From Scytonema hofmannii PCC 7110 (lineage in GTDB: Bacteria > Cyanobacteriota > Cyanobacteriia > Cyanobacteriales > Nostocaceae), in the NCBI RefSeq assembly GCF_000346485.2, contig NZ_KQ976354.1, forward strand, positions 9,692,341-9,756,340: a stretch of DNA of 64,000 bases, read 5' to 3'. Every line of letters starts with the position of its first letter. Position 1 is the first letter of the stretch. This document shows positions 44,216 to 53,792 of this stretch, in pieces. Under the pieces are notes generated by a model, which saw only the letters and a list, made by a program, of their open reading frames with translations, ran no database searches and was not told the origin of the DNA. The translations under genes and the position numbers were made by a program.

Positions 44216-44556
44216 TGACTCACTGAATAATGGCTTTATTTAGTTTTCACGCGAATTTACCAACAACCCCCTAATATAGCAAAATCTTGAAATCAAGGCA
44301 AAATTATGTATTTGGAATTACAATTAATTGTTTCCCGATTCACTAGAAATTTTAAGAATAAACATAATATCTGTTCAAACAGAGAAAAACTCACTATCAA
44401 GGGTAAAATCGATTTGAATCCACAGACGAAAAAGGGAATAATAAATTCCACAGGTATGCAACATATATAAAGGTAGTATCGGTAAAAATATCATTCCTGT
44501 TATGATACGCGTGTCATTTAATATTATTGTGTGGTGTGGTGTAAGAGGAAAAAACA
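44216..44556. other. Intergenic region between nadD and murC
   Basis: About 340 AT-rich bases without an open frame. TATGAT at 44501-44506 is a possible -10 box for murC, but no good -35 box is visible. Nothing else is recognised. Confidence 0.4.
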
Positions 44557-46020
44557 ATGCAGCAAAATTCAGTAGACTTTGGCGGTAGACCATTTCATTT
44601 TATTGGTGTGGGTGGCATAGGAATGTCCGCTTTAGCCCATGTTTTAGCCCAGCGTAATTTACCAGTGTCAGGATCAGATCTTCGTCCAAATCATATCACT
44701 CGACGTTTGGAATCTATCGGCGCTCATATATTTGGCAAGCAAGAGGCAAGTAATCTCGAATTCTTTAAGCCCCATTCTCAACGTAACGAATCGGTATTAA
44801 ACACCCAAGAATTACTGAATAGCGCGGCAGAAAAACTACCTCAAGTTATATGTTCTACGGCAATTAACACAAATAATTTAGAATATAAAGCAGCTCAAGA
44901 ATTAAATTGTCCTATTTTTCATCGCTCCGATGTATTGGCAGCATTAATTGCTGATTATCACAGCATTGCGGTAGCGGGCACCCACGGAAAAACTACAACC
45001 AGTAGCATGATTGGATATATGCTACTTGAAGCAGGTTTAGATCCGACGATTTTAGTGGGTGGTGAAGTAGATGCATGGTCTGGAAACGCCAGACTGGGGC
45101 AGAGTCGGTATTTAGTAGCAGAAGCAGATGAATCAGATGGTTCTCTGGTCAAGCATGCTCCGGAAATAGGCATTATTACCAATATCGAACTAGACCATCC
45201 CGACCACTATGAAACATTAGAAGAAGTGGTAGAAATCTTCCAAACATTTGCTGGAGGTTGTAAAACTCTAGTGGGTAGCATTGATTGCGAAACAGTGCGC
45301 GATCGCTTGAAGCCGACAATCAGTTATAGCTTATATTCTGATACAAACGCCGATTATACTGTTACCAACGTAGACTATCGTGCCGATGGTACGACAGCTT
45401 TAGTATGGGAGAAAGGAAAAACCTTAGGCGTTTTAAATTTACGCTTGCTGAGCAAACACAACCTAAGCAATGCTCTAGCAGCTGTTGCTGTAGGTCGGCT
45501 GTTGGGTTTAGAATTTGGAGAAATTGCCAAAGGGCTTTCCACCTTTGAAGGTGCAAGACGACGTTTTGAATTTCGAGGGGAAGTCAACGGCGTTACTTTC
45601 ATTGATGACTACGCCCATCACCCCAGTGAAATTCGTGCTACTCTTGCTGCCGCACGCCTCCAAGCAAGACCGGGACAAAGAGTAGTTGCTATCTTCCAGC
45701 CCCACCGTTACAGCCGTACACTGACCTTTTTGGAGGAATTTGCCGAGTCTTTTAGTTATGCAGATCTAGTTGTCCTGACAGATATTTACAGTGCAGGGGA
45801 GCCTAATTTAGGGCAAATCAGTGGGGAAAAATTGGCTGATGAAGTTGCCAAGCACAACTCGCAGGTGACCTATCAACCAACATTAACTGCAGTATGTGAG
45901 TACTTGCTGCAAACACTGCGTCGTGGAGACTTGGCGCTGTTTTTGGGAGCTGGGAATCTCAATCAAGTCATTCCCGATGTCATGGCAACACTTTGCCAAC
46001 CAGCTCAAGCAACTTCCTAG
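44557..46020 (+). CDS. murC: UDP-N-acetylmuramate--L-alanine ligase
   Basis: A 487-residue Mur ligase. VGGIGMSALAHVLAQR is the N-terminal UDP-binding loop, VAGTHGKTTTSSMIGY the ATP-binding loop, NIELDHPDHY the central motif and FIDDYAHHPSEIRATL the C-terminal family signature. It adds L-Ala in peptidoglycan precursor synthesis. A good AAGAGGAAAA lies near the ATG. murB follows 162 bases downstream on the same strand. Confidence 0.97.
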   Translation: MQQNSVDFGGRPFHFIGVGGIGMSALAHVLAQRNLPVSGSDLRPNHITRRLESIGAHIFGKQEASNLEFFKPHSQRNESVLNTQELLNSAAEKLPQVICSTAINTNNLEYKAAQELNCPIFHRSDVLAALIADYHSIAVAGTHGKTTTSSMIGYMLLEAGLDPTILVGGEVDAWSGNARLGQSRYLVAEADESDGSLVKHAPEIGIITNIELDHPDHYETLEEVVEIFQTFAGGCKTLVGSIDCETVRDRLKPTISYSLYSDTNADYTVTNVDYRADGTTALVWEKGKTLGVLNLRLLSKHNLSNALAAVAVGRLLGLEFGEIAKGLSTFEGARRRFEFRGEVNGVTFIDDYAHHPSEIRATLAAARLQARPGQRVVAIFQPHRYSRTLTFLEEFAESFSYADLVVLTDIYSAGEPNLGQISGEKLADEVAKHNSQVTYQPTLTAVCEYLLQTLRRGDLALFLGAGNLNQVIPDVMATLCQPAQATS

Positions 46021-46182
46021 AAGAAGCGCAAGCCCTATGCTGTGAGAGGGAATCAATTCCTTGCAAGGGATTGCTCTTCCACTCGCATAGTGTCCGTAAG
46101 CTTACATAGTGACGTTGCCTTCCTAAGCGTGTCGGATTTTTACGACAGATTCAACATCAATATTTACCTCATTGTAAAAGAT

Positions 46183-47181
46183 ATGACTATTTCCCAGGCA
46201 GTTGCAAATGTCTGTAAAGTTCCTAACATTAATGACAACAGACAGCTAACGGCTAATTCCGGCGAAAGGCAGGAAATTTATTTACCAGGCACTGATTGCG
46301 TTATAAAATCCCAAGTTTCGCTTGCAGGGTATACTTCCTACAGAGTTGGCGGTCCTGCCCAATGGTGTGTTGCTCCCCGCAACTTAGAAGCTTTACAAGC
46401 CAGTATTCAGTATGCTCAAACACAAGAGCTATCAGTCACAGTACTAGGAGCAGGGTCTAACTTGCTCATCAGTGATTGCGGTATACCCGGTTTAGTTATT
46501 GTAACTCGTCATCTCCGCCACAACAATTTCGATCTAGAAACAGGTCAAGTCACTGTCGCAGCAGGAGAACCCCTACCTGGGTTGGTGTGGGCAGCAGCAG
46601 CCCATGGATGGCAAGGATTAGAGTGGGCTGTTGGCATACCGGGAACCGTTGGTGGTGCTGTTGTTATGAATGCAGGAGCACACAGCAGCTGTATCGCAGA
46701 TATCTTATCTAGTGTCGAAGTTCTTCTCCCCGATGGGAGTTTAGAGACATTGACTCGCGAACAGTTGGGTTACAGCTACCGGACTTCAATACTGCAAGGC
46801 AGCAAGAAAATAGTTACCAAAGCAACCTTCCAGCTACAGCCCGGTGCAGCCCCAGAACACGTTTTAGCAGTCACCAAACAGCACAAACAGCACAGACTAA
46901 ATACTCAGCCATATCACTTGCCAAGTTGTGGTAGTGTTTTCCGCAATCCCAAACCTCATGCCGCAGGTTGGTTAATTGAACAAAGTGGTCTAAAAGGCTA
47001 CCAAATTGGTAAAGCACAAGTAGCACAACGCCATGCTAATTTTATCGTTAATTGCGGTGGAGCCAGTGCGTGGGATATTTTTAATGTTATCCGTCACGTT
47101 CAGCAGGAAGTACAAGAGCGTTGGGCGATCGTTTTAGAACCAGAAGTCAAAATGATAGGCGAATTTCAAGCGGCTTGTTAA
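46183..47181 (+). CDS. murB: UDP-N-acetylenolpyruvoylglucosamine reductase
   Basis: About 332 residues from ATG 46183 ([10 protein letters not shown]). A longer frame from 46042 adds 47 residues that do not resemble Mur[46 protein letters not shown] and the FAD-binding regions are intact, and [10 protein letters not shown] carries the active-site Ser. It reduces the enolpyruvyl precursor with NADPH. Operon with murC is likely. Confidence 0.96.
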   Translation: MTISQAVANVCKVPNINDNRQLTANSGERQEIYLPGTDCVIKSQVSLAGYTSYRVGGPAQWCVAPRNLEALQASIQYAQTQELSVTVLGAGSNLLISDCGIPGLVIVTRHLRHNNFDLETGQVTVAAGEPLPGLVWAAAAHGWQGLEWAVGIPGTVGGAVVMNAGAHSSCIADILSSVEVLLPDGSLETLTREQLGYSYRTSILQGSKKIVTKATFQLQPGAAPEHVLAVTKQHKQHRLNTQPYHLPSCGSVFRNPKPHAAGWLIEQSGLKGYQIGKAQVAQRHANFIVNCGGASAWDIFNVIRHVQQEVQERWAIVLEPEVKMIGEFQAAC

Positions 47182-47254
47182 TCAGTGACCAGTGACCAGT
47201 GACCAGTGACCAGTTATCAGTCACTGGTCACTGTTTACTGTTTACTGGTCACTG
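47182..47254. repeat. CAGTGAC / CACTGGT tract with inverted halves
   Basis: CAGTGACCAGTGACCAGTGA on one side and TCACTGGTCACTG on the other. It lies between murB and the converging phosphatase gene and includes the phosphatase stop codon. Confidence 0.9.
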
Positions 47255-47711
47255 ATTTCAACAGCCCTTCACAAGCATCAATAAGTAAGTCAATCACTTG
47301 ATTAAATCCCTCTGGGCCACCATAGTAAGGATCGGGAACTTCTTTAAAAGTATGCCTAGAGCAAAAATCACATATCAAGTAGACTTTGTGGTGATACATA
47401 CCAGTTCGGTCAAGAGAGAGGATATCCTCATAATTCTCTCGATCCATGGCTAGTATCATGTCAAAAATTTCAAAGTCTGACTTTTGAAACTGACGTCCTC
47501 TACCACTTAGTTTAATTTGTAGCTTTTGAAAAGCTGCAGCACTCATCCTGGCATCGGGAGGGCTGCCAATGTGGTAGCTAGATGTACCAGCAGAGTCACA
47601 AATAATGCTTTCGCTTAACCCAGCCTGCTTAATGAAATGATTCATTATATTTTCTGCCGATGGTGAGCGACAGATATTTCCCAGGCAGACAAACAGCAGC
47701 TTGTAAGGCAT
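47235..47711 (-). CDS. Low-molecular-weight protein-tyrosine phosphatase
   Basis: A 158-residue protein. The P-loop LFVCLGNICRSPSAENI carries the C(x)5R(S/T) signature, and the acid loop VPDPYYGGPEGF the catalytic Asp. In bacteria these phosphatases often act on Wzc-type kinases; the Wzc-like protein here lacks the tyrosine tail, so a link is speculative. The last residues (SVTSKQ) are encoded by the CAGTGAC repeat. Confidence 0.93.
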   Translation of the reverse strand: MPYKLLFVCLGNICRSPSAENIMNHFIKQAGLSESIICDSAGTSSYHIGSPPDARMSAAAFQKLQIKLSGRGRQFQKSDFEIFDMILAMDRENYEDILSLDRTGMYHHKVYLICDFCSRHTFKEVPDPYYGGPEGFNQVIDLLIDACEGLLKSVTSKQ

Positions 47712-47805
47712 AAATATTTTTTGTCCTTGTCATTTGTGATTATGTCATTTGTCATTTGTCATTAGTCGGATTCTAATGACAAAGGACAATGGACAAATGA
47801 CAAAA

Positions 47806-48156
47806 TTACTGGAATCCAGGAAGTTCTAGACCACTGGTTAGTTCTTCCATGCGTTCGCGCATTGTTGCCGTGGATTTGTAATAAGCGTCTTTCATTGCCG
47901 CAGTTACAAGGTCGGAGAGTACATCTGCTCCTTCATTGATGGCGTTAGGAGAAATTTCTACTCGCTTGGGTTCTTGGTTACCACTGACAATAACCTTGAC
48001 CAAACCACCACCAGCTTCTCCCTGAATCTCCATTTGCTCTAATTCATCTTGAAGTCGCTTTGCACCTTCTTGAACCTGCTGCGCTTTCTTAAAAGCATCA
48101 GCCAATTCTTTCATTTTGCCCAAGCCGAAGCCAAATCCCTGTCCTTTTCCTGTCAT
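47806..48156 (-). CDS. YbaB/EbfC-family nucleoid-associated protein
   Basis: A 116-residue protein. [20 protein letters not shown], a helix, then [20 protein letters not shown] and a C-terminal helix with [20 protein letters not shown] match the YbaB family, which binds DNA as a dimer and affects gene expression. It is next to the phosphatase gene, 94 bases away, on the same strand; the gap contains a TCATTTG tract. Confidence 0.92.
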   Translation of the reverse strand: MTGKGQGFGFGLGKMKELADAFKKAQQVQEGAKRLQDELEQMEIQGEAGGGLVKVIVSGNQEPKRVEISPNAINEGADVLSDLVTAAMKDAYYKSTATMRERMEELTSGLELPGFQ

Positions 48157-48887
48157 AATCGATTATCCAAGTATGTTTTGATTAACTAATTATAGATGTG
48201 GTGAGCAAAATACCTATTGTTAACTCACGAGTCATCCATGTAGTACCGCTCAAAATATATTCTATGCTCAACAACCAATCACGCGTACCTCAACTGTTCC
48301 AAGAATAAAATTACACAAACTTTCTGCCCGCAAATCGAAACTTAGGTTGTTGATGTGCTAAAATAACTCCACTGCGAATTATTACCGTTAGCAAACAACC
48401 AAGTTTTGGGCTGCTTGTCACATAAGAGACCCGTGTAGTGTAAGATACGGATAAGTTTCCCCTCTGAAGTGGATCTACCAAAGTAAAACCAAAGATTCTT
48501 GATACAATTTACTGGAGTGGTAAAGTCTTACGTACAATTTTATCTATTTCTTTTATTTCTGCCAACTGTACTAGAGATTTATACTTAATTCTCCAGAGTT
48601 AATATACTCAACCTAACCTTACATCTATTGGATAAAATATATCTTAAAGAGGTGTCATTAGTGATACAGCAAAAGATGTAAGAAAGTGCCAATGGTTGTT
48701 AATGTTCATTGTATTGCAAATCTAACTTAAAAATTTTAAGTTAGAACCAGTAAATCTACTATTGGGAAGTGATTCAGTAAGAATCATGTCATAGTATGAA
48801 ACATAGGAGTACTATTTTTATCTGTATTTATTGATAGTGCTTGAGCGAGCAAACTTATTGGTAAAAAATGCTAGGGGTGTACTGTCC
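48157..48887. other. Long intergenic region before the NarL-type regulator
   Basis: More than 700 AT-rich bases. No gene, hairpin of note or repeat family is seen. A long 5' leader for the regulator gene or an undetected small RNA is possible but not shown. Confidence 0.4.
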
Positions 48888-49571
48888 ATGCCCTTGACAA
48901 TCCTTGTAGTGGATGACGACCTGGGCACTCGTCTGTCTATCAGCGATTATCTTGAACTGTCTGGCTATTCAGTGATTACGGCAAATGACGGTCAAGAAGC
49001 TTTGGCTATGGTAGAAGAATACCATCCCGATTTAATAGTCACTGATATTGTCATGCCACAAATGAACGGTTACGAACTCGTGCGCCGGGTTCGGCAACAA
49101 CCGCCTTTTCGGTTACTTCCTGTTATTCTCTTAACAGCACGAACAAAGACTCAAGAAAGAATCCTGGGCTACCAATCAGGATGCGATCTCTACTTGCCCA
49201 AGCCTTTTGAATTAGAAGAGTTAGCCGCAGCGATTCGCAATCTCTTAGAGCGATCGCAAATCATTCAATCTGAATATCGGTTTCCCCATCATGAAAATCT
49301 GGGAACTTCTGTTCCAACAAAACCTGTGGATATTCACTATCCACAGGTTACAAATATTCAAAAATCGCAAATATTTTCTGAATTGACTTCAAGAGAACAG
49401 GAAGTTTTAGAGCTTTTAACTCACGGTCTTTCCAATGCTGAAATGGGTCAACAGTTGCATCTCAGCCCTCGGACTGTAGAAAAATACGTTAGCAGTTTAT
49501 TGAGAAAAACAACAACAAGCAATCGTGCTGAGTTAGTACGTTATGCGATGAAGCACGGTTTGGTAGAGTAG
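48888..49571 (+). CDS. NarL/FixJ-type response regulator (receiver + LuxR HTH)
   Basis: About 227 residues from ATG 48888 (MPLTILVVDDDLG); a frame from TTG 48831 is less likely. The receiver has the acidic pair DDD, DLIVTDIVMP with the phospho-acceptor Asp, LLTAR and the Lys of LPKPFE. A linker of about 60 residues leads to a LuxR-type HTH (LTSREQEVLELLTHGLSNAE, SPRTVEKYVSSLLRKTT). It is similar to the cyanobacterial Ycf29-type regulators. No kinase is next to it. Confidence 0.92.
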   Translation: MPLTILVVDDDLGTRLSISDYLELSGYSVITANDGQEALAMVEEYHPDLIVTDIVMPQMNGYELVRRVRQQPPFRLLPVILLTARTKTQERILGYQSGCDLYLPKPFELEELAAAIRNLLERSQIIQSEYRFPHHENLGTSVPTKPVDIHYPQVTNIQKSQIFSELTSREQEVLELLTHGLSNAEMGQQLHLSPRTVEKYVSSLLRKTTTSNRAELVRYAMKHGLVE

Positions 49572-49599
49572 TATTTTGTGCATATTATTGGGATCTACC

Positions 49600-50955
49600 T
49601 CATAATGATCCTTGCTCTAGCACTCTCGCTATCCGTAAAATCAACCCTTCATTATAAGGTGCAGCTATTAACTGTACACCCAAGGGTAGGGCATCTGAAC
49701 GCTGGACTGGAACTGATAAAACAGGTAATCCAATAAAAGATAATGGTTGAGTAAATAGTCCTAAGTGAGGACGAACAAGAATTTCTTCTCCGTCTAAAAT
49801 CATGGTTTGCTGACCAATTAAGGGAGCAGAAATTGGTGTGGTAGGTGCAAGAATAACATCCACCTTTTGGAAGATTTCTTGGACTTTATCTCGATACGAT
49901 CTCCTAAATCGCTGCGCTTGAATATACCAGCTACTAGGTATTAATGCACCTGCAAGAAAGCGATCGCGTGTTGCAGGATCGAAATCTTGGGGACGAAAGC
50001 GTAATTTTTCCAAATGTAAGTTTGCGCCCTCACAAGCTGTAATGACAAATGCAGCTGCCCTAGCACGGTGAGCTTCAGGTATAGTGATATAGTTGAAAAC
50101 TCCCAAAGCATCAGCAACTCTTTGCACTGCTTCTAATGCTTCCGGGCTTGCTCCTTTAGTAAAATATTCTCCTGCAATAGCAATTCTTAAACCCTCAATA
50201 CTGCGATCGATCTGTGACAAACACGGTTCGGGAGGACGTTTTGTACAAACTGGATCTCGCTCATCTTCTCCCTGCAGCACGTCAAATACTGTAGCAATAT
50301 CCCTTACCGAACGAGCAAAGGGTCCAATGTGGTCTAAACTGCTAGAAAATAAAGCGACACCAGCGCGAGACAGCCTTCCATAAGTTGGTTTTAAACCAAA
50401 AACGCCGCACAACGCTGCAGGTACGCGGATAGAACCATTTGTATCAGAACCCAAAGTCAGAGGAACTAAGCCAGATGCAATCGCCGCCGCCGAACCACCC
50501 GAAGAACCTCCAGCCACCCGCTTGCGATCGTGGGGATTGTGAGTAGCGCCATAATGTGCATTTTCGGTCACAAATCCATAAGCGTACTCATCCATATTCA
50601 AAGCACCCACGAGAACAGCACCCGCTTGTTTCAACTTGAAGACTGCGGTTGAATCTTGTGTTGCAGGAGGATTTTCGGCATTAATTTTTGCGCCCGCCAG
50701 TGTTGTGACTCCAGCAATATCAAACAGATTTTTAACAGCGAAAGGGACACCAGCCAAAGAACCAAGTTGATGACCTAGAGCAACTTCCCTATCAATTCGT
50801 TCTGCATCTGCCAAAGCAGTATCAGCCGTCACAGCAGTAAAACAATTCAGTTCCCCATCTCGGTCTGTAATTTTTGCCAAAGCCGATTTGACAACTTCCA
50901 CCGCGCCGATTTGACCACTTTTTACAGCAGTTGCTATTGCCACAGCATCATCCAT
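49600..50955 (-). CDS. AtzE-type amidase-signature amidohydrolase
   Basis: A 451-residue protein, the size of AtzE-like enzymes. The amidase signature triad is visible: Lys in PFAVKNLFD, and Ser residues in AGGSSGGSAAAIASG and SDTNGSIRVPAAL. A C-terminal LPVLSVPVQRSDALPLGVQL is typical. AtzE proteins hydrolyse 1-carboxybiuret-like ureides and work in a complex with the small AtzG (DUF4089). A DUF4089 gene is at 51686-51874 on the same strand, with a DUF4328 gene in between. The true substrate is not certain. Confidence 0.85.
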   Translation of the reverse strand: MDDAVAIATAVKSGQIGAVEVVKSALAKITDRDGELNCFTAVTADTALADAERIDREVALGHQLGSLAGVPFAVKNLFDIAGVTTLAGAKINAENPPATQDSTAVFKLKQAGAVLVGALNMDEYAYGFVTENAHYGATHNPHDRKRVAGGSSGGSAAAIASGLVPLTLGSDTNGSIRVPAALCGVFGLKPTYGRLSRAGVALFSSSLDHIGPFARSVRDIATVFDVLQGEDERDPVCTKRPPEPCLSQIDRSIEGLRIAIAGEYFTKGASPEALEAVQRVADALGVFNYITIPEAHRARAAAFVITACEGANLHLEKLRFRPQDFDPATRDRFLAGALIPSSWYIQAQRFRRSYRDKVQEIFQKVDVILAPTTPISAPLIGQQTMILDGEEILVRPHLGLFTQPLSFIGLPVLSVPVQRSDALPLGVQLIAAPYNEGLILRIARVLEQGSL

Positions 50956-50964
50956 AAGAGAAAT

Positions 50965-51582
50965 TTATATGAGCGCACGTTTAGTTTTTTGAGCAAGTGC
51001 AGTTTGCATGGTTTTTGTTAATTGCAGCAACGTCATAACCAGACATACCTCTACAGCAGAGGCCGAAAATGATACCCAAGGTGAAACTTGTTCTTGAGAA
51101 TTACTGTTTAGTATTATACGACCTAGAGTATTAGAAATGATTGTGAAAGCATAAAGCAATGGTATGCATGAGCGTAACTGATGGCTCAAACTTGTTAAAT
51201 CGCCACCTTCAGGTAATAGACGATCGGCAAAGGTAGACAGTGTTTTCCAAATTCCCCAAAGACTATAGAAGGGAATAACAAATCGAGCTATGGCTCCCCA
51301 TGGTGTAATTGGGTACTCTGAGAATACATCCTTGAGATCGGCATGAAAACGGTGTAACCAAACTAGAAAAACCAAAGACGAACTCAAGATGACAAGAAAT
51401 GCCACCATTGCTTGCAAACCATCAAGCGTAATAAATAATTTATAAATAGATGGTACTGTAACTTCTACTATAGAAAACACGAGAGCAACAAAGCTAAATC
51501 CGAGACGCAACTTCAGCAAAAGCATTAACAGTTTACCTGCACCTGTTGAATGACAGGAAGCAGAAATTTTCCAATTCTCCAT
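50965..51582 (-). CDS. DUF4328 membrane protein
   Basis: About 205 residues from ATG 51582 (MENWKISASCHS); a frame from 51612 adds ten residues. Four or five membrane segments are seen, starting LGFSFVALVFSIVEV. The segment VFLVWLHRFHADLKDVFSEY and the YPITPWGAIARFVIPFYSLW part match DUF4328. Function is unknown. It sits between the DUF4089 and AtzE-type genes on the same strand, 9 bases before the latter, so coexpression is likely. Confidence 0.8.
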   Translation of the reverse strand: MENWKISASCHSTGAGKLLMLLLKLRLGFSFVALVFSIVEVTVPSIYKLFITLDGLQAMVAFLVILSSSLVFLVWLHRFHADLKDVFSEYPITPWGAIARFVIPFYSLWGIWKTLSTFADRLLPEGGDLTSLSHQLRSCIPLLYAFTIISNTLGRIILNSNSQEQVSPWVSFSASAVEVCLVMTLLQLTKTMQTALAQKTKRALI

Positions 51583-51685
51583 AACGTTTTTCCCACTGCA
51601 CAATTCCTCCATATCTTAAGCGTGGAAGTAAGATTTAGCTGGCAGTGGATTTGCTTAATTGTAGCTAGTAGCTAATTATTGCCAA

Positions 51686-51874
51686 TCATGGGTGAAACTC
51701 CGTAGAAACTTCTAGTTCATCTGGTAAGGGAAACTCATTGACAACTTGAGCGATCGCCCTAATTCTCTCAAAATTTGCCACCACCCCATCTCGATACTCA
51801 TCCTGCAATTTCAAATCCAACAACACAGCCATTAAATCTACGTAGTCTTCTACCTCAAAGTTCTTCCCTTCCAT
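51686..51874 (-). CDS. DUF4089 (AtzG-like) small subunit
   Basis: A 62-residue protein, MEGKNFEVEDYVDLMAVLLD at the start and FERIRAIAQVVNEFPLPDEL near the end, which fits DUF4089. AtzG-type proteins of this size bind and stabilise AtzE amidases. An AGGAGA ribosome site is 4 bases upstream of the ATG. The partner amidase is 731 bases downstream, after the DUF4328 gene. Confidence 0.85.
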   Translation of the reverse strand: MEGKNFEVEDYVDLMAVLLDLKLQDEYRDGVVANFERIRAIAQVVNEFPLPDELEVSTEFHP

Positions 51875-51898
51875 ATTTCTCCTAGCATTGAATAACTA

Positions 51899-52117
51899 GT
51901 AGGTAGGGCTAAAGCCCACCATTTCATTATCCTATAAACATATAGAACTCCTATTTGATTTTTGAATTATACGTAGGTAGGGCTAAAGCCCACCACATAT
52001 AATTTAAGTCAGATAGGCATTGCCTACCCTACTTCGACTTCAATTTCTCATCAGTGGTGGGCATTGTTACTTCGACTTCAATTTCTCATCAGTGGTGGGC
52101 TTTAGCCCTACCTACTT
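51899..52117. repeat. Cluster of GTAGGGCTAAAGCCCACCA hairpin units
   Basis: Two direct units (about 51902-51921 and 51975-51994) and one inverted unit (about 52094-52113, GTGGGCTTTAGCCCTACCTAC) are spaced through 220 bases. Within it a perfect 32-base direct repeat (ACTTCGACTTCAATTTCTCA plus TCAGTGGTGGGC) occurs at 52031-52062 and 52069-52100. Confidence 0.85.
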
Positions 52118-52134
52118 CTTTAGGATGGGGAGTG

Positions 52135-53649
52135 TCAATAATTTGGAATGCACAGAGTAGGAGAGCATAAACTGGGGAATTGTAGTGTTGTTACCGTGAA
52201 AGTATTTAAATCTACACGACGAATAGCATGATTGTTTGTATCAGCAATGTATAATTCAGAACCTATAACACTCAGCCCTGAAGGTTCGGAAAAACGAGTA
52301 TTTTTACCTTGACCGTCCTGCAAACCTGCTACACCATTTCCAAGAACAGTTTGACAATTACCAGTTTGGGGATTAACGAGTTTAATCTTGTGGTTGTAGG
52401 TATCGGCTACCCACAAGAAATTCTGGGCATATTCGACTCCCAAGCAATGCTGCAACCTGACATCAAAACCCTGTCCGTCAACATCACCAAAACCGAACAA
52501 GTCACCACTACCGCAAACAGTTCTGACTGTTAAAGGTTCAACTAGTCCTACAGCGCGAATTGTACTTCCTTCACTGTCAGCAACATATAAGTCTTGTCCA
52601 TCTGTCGTGATTCCGCTTGGTTGGGCAAAGGTAGACTCGGTCAGCGTACCATCAATACAAGCTTCTGCACCAGTACCAGCATAGGTTCTCACAATGCCAG
52701 TTTCCAAATTCATTTCCCAAATTTGATGAGAACCAGCCATGGCAATAAATAAGCTATTTCCAACTTTTTGCAGATCCCAAGGGGAGTTCAATGCTGTTTC
52801 TGTTGCAGCACCACTATGAGGACGAATATTGCGGCTTTGTTGTCCTGTTCCAGCAATAGTTTCTACAACCTGGCATTTGAGATCGACTCTTCTCAGTGCA
52901 TGATTTTCTGTATCTGCCACATACAAAAGTTGATTCTCTTCATCAAATGCCATTCCTTGAGGCGCAGAAAACTGGCATTCGTTGAAAGAACCATTAATTA
53001 ATCCTGGTTGTCCGGTGCCAATTGTATGTAAAATTTGCCCATCTACACGACTTATAACAAGACGATGATGCCCGGAATCAGCAATAAACAAAACCTCGTT
53101 TGTAGCCAGAACTTTACTGGGAAAAGCTAAGGGAGTCACAAGTGGTTGGCGCTGTTTTTCTAAAGTGAGGCTGAGTTCTTGAAAATTAATAGTGCCTTTC
53201 TCTTGATGTTGGAGAATTAACTTTTTTATGAGTTCATCTAAAACGTCACGATTGCCTTCACCTGATACAGAGCCAATCACGTAACCTTCTGGATCGATCG
53301 CCATTAATGTTGGCCAAGCACGCACGGCATACTCTTGCCAAACCCTAAAACCGCTATCAACTAAAACGGGGTGTTGAATGTCGTAACGCAAAATTGCTTG
53401 ACGGATGTTTTCGCTTTCCTTCTCATTGTCAAATTTAGCACTATGTATGCCAATAACTGTCAAGCTATCTTTATATTTTTGTTCTAGATATTTTAAATCT
53501 GGCAGGATGTGGAGGCAGTTGATACAACAGTACGTCCAAAAGTCTAGAATAATAACTCTACCCCTAAGTTCTTTAAGAGACAATGGTTTATCCGTGTTCA
53601 ACCAGGGATAATTTTGGGGTAGTTCGGGTGCTCTAACACGAGGCGTCAT
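52135..53649 (-). CDS. Thioredoxin-like / NHL-repeat protein (NHLRC2-like)
   Basis: A 504-residue protein. The N-terminal half is a thioredoxin-like domain (about 1-150) with ILDFWTYCCINCLHILPDL, the CCINC form found in animal NHLRC2. The rest is an NHL beta-propeller with repeated FSAPQGMAFD, LYVADTENHALRRV, PSGITTDGQDLYVADSEG and LYIADTNNHAIRRVDL units. No signal peptide is seen, so it is probably cytoplasmic. Its role is unknown; a redox-linked binding protein is plausible. Confidence 0.9.
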   Translation of the reverse strand: MTPRVRAPELPQNYPWLNTDKPLSLKELRGRVIILDFWTYCCINCLHILPDLKYLEQKYKDSLTVIGIHSAKFDNEKESENIRQAILRYDIQHPVLVDSGFRVWQEYAVRAWPTLMAIDPEGYVIGSVSGEGNRDVLDELIKKLILQHQEKGTINFQELSLTLEKQRQPLVTPLAFPSKVLATNEVLFIADSGHHRLVISRVDGQILHTIGTGQPGLINGSFNECQFSAPQGMAFDEENQLLYVADTENHALRRVDLKCQVVETIAGTGQQSRNIRPHSGAATETALNSPWDLQKVGNSLFIAMAGSHQIWEMNLETGIVRTYAGTGAEACIDGTLTESTFAQPSGITTDGQDLYVADSEGSTIRAVGLVEPLTVRTVCGSGDLFGFGDVDGQGFDVRLQHCLGVEYAQNFLWVADTYNHKIKLVNPQTGNCQTVLGNGVAGLQDGQGKNTRFSEPSGLSVIGSELYIADTNNHAIRRVDLNTFTVTTLQFPSLCSPTLCIPNY

Positions 53650-53792
53650 TTGAAGTATAAAGTATAAAGTAGATTGTAAATCTTAATTATTAAAGAAGTC
53701 AGAGGGCAGAAGGCAATCCCGATGAAAAAATTTCATCATCCATTATTAAAAAGGTATCTTTTCCACTCCCTACTCCCTTTGTCAAGCTAGTT

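Noticed and set aside
46042-46182. N-terminal extension of murB
   Set aside because: The 47 extra residues do not resemble MurB; ATG 46183 gives the expected start.
48157-48887. Possible tRNA or small RNA gene in the long gap
   Set aside because: I found no cloverleaf, T-loop motif or strong terminator; no support.
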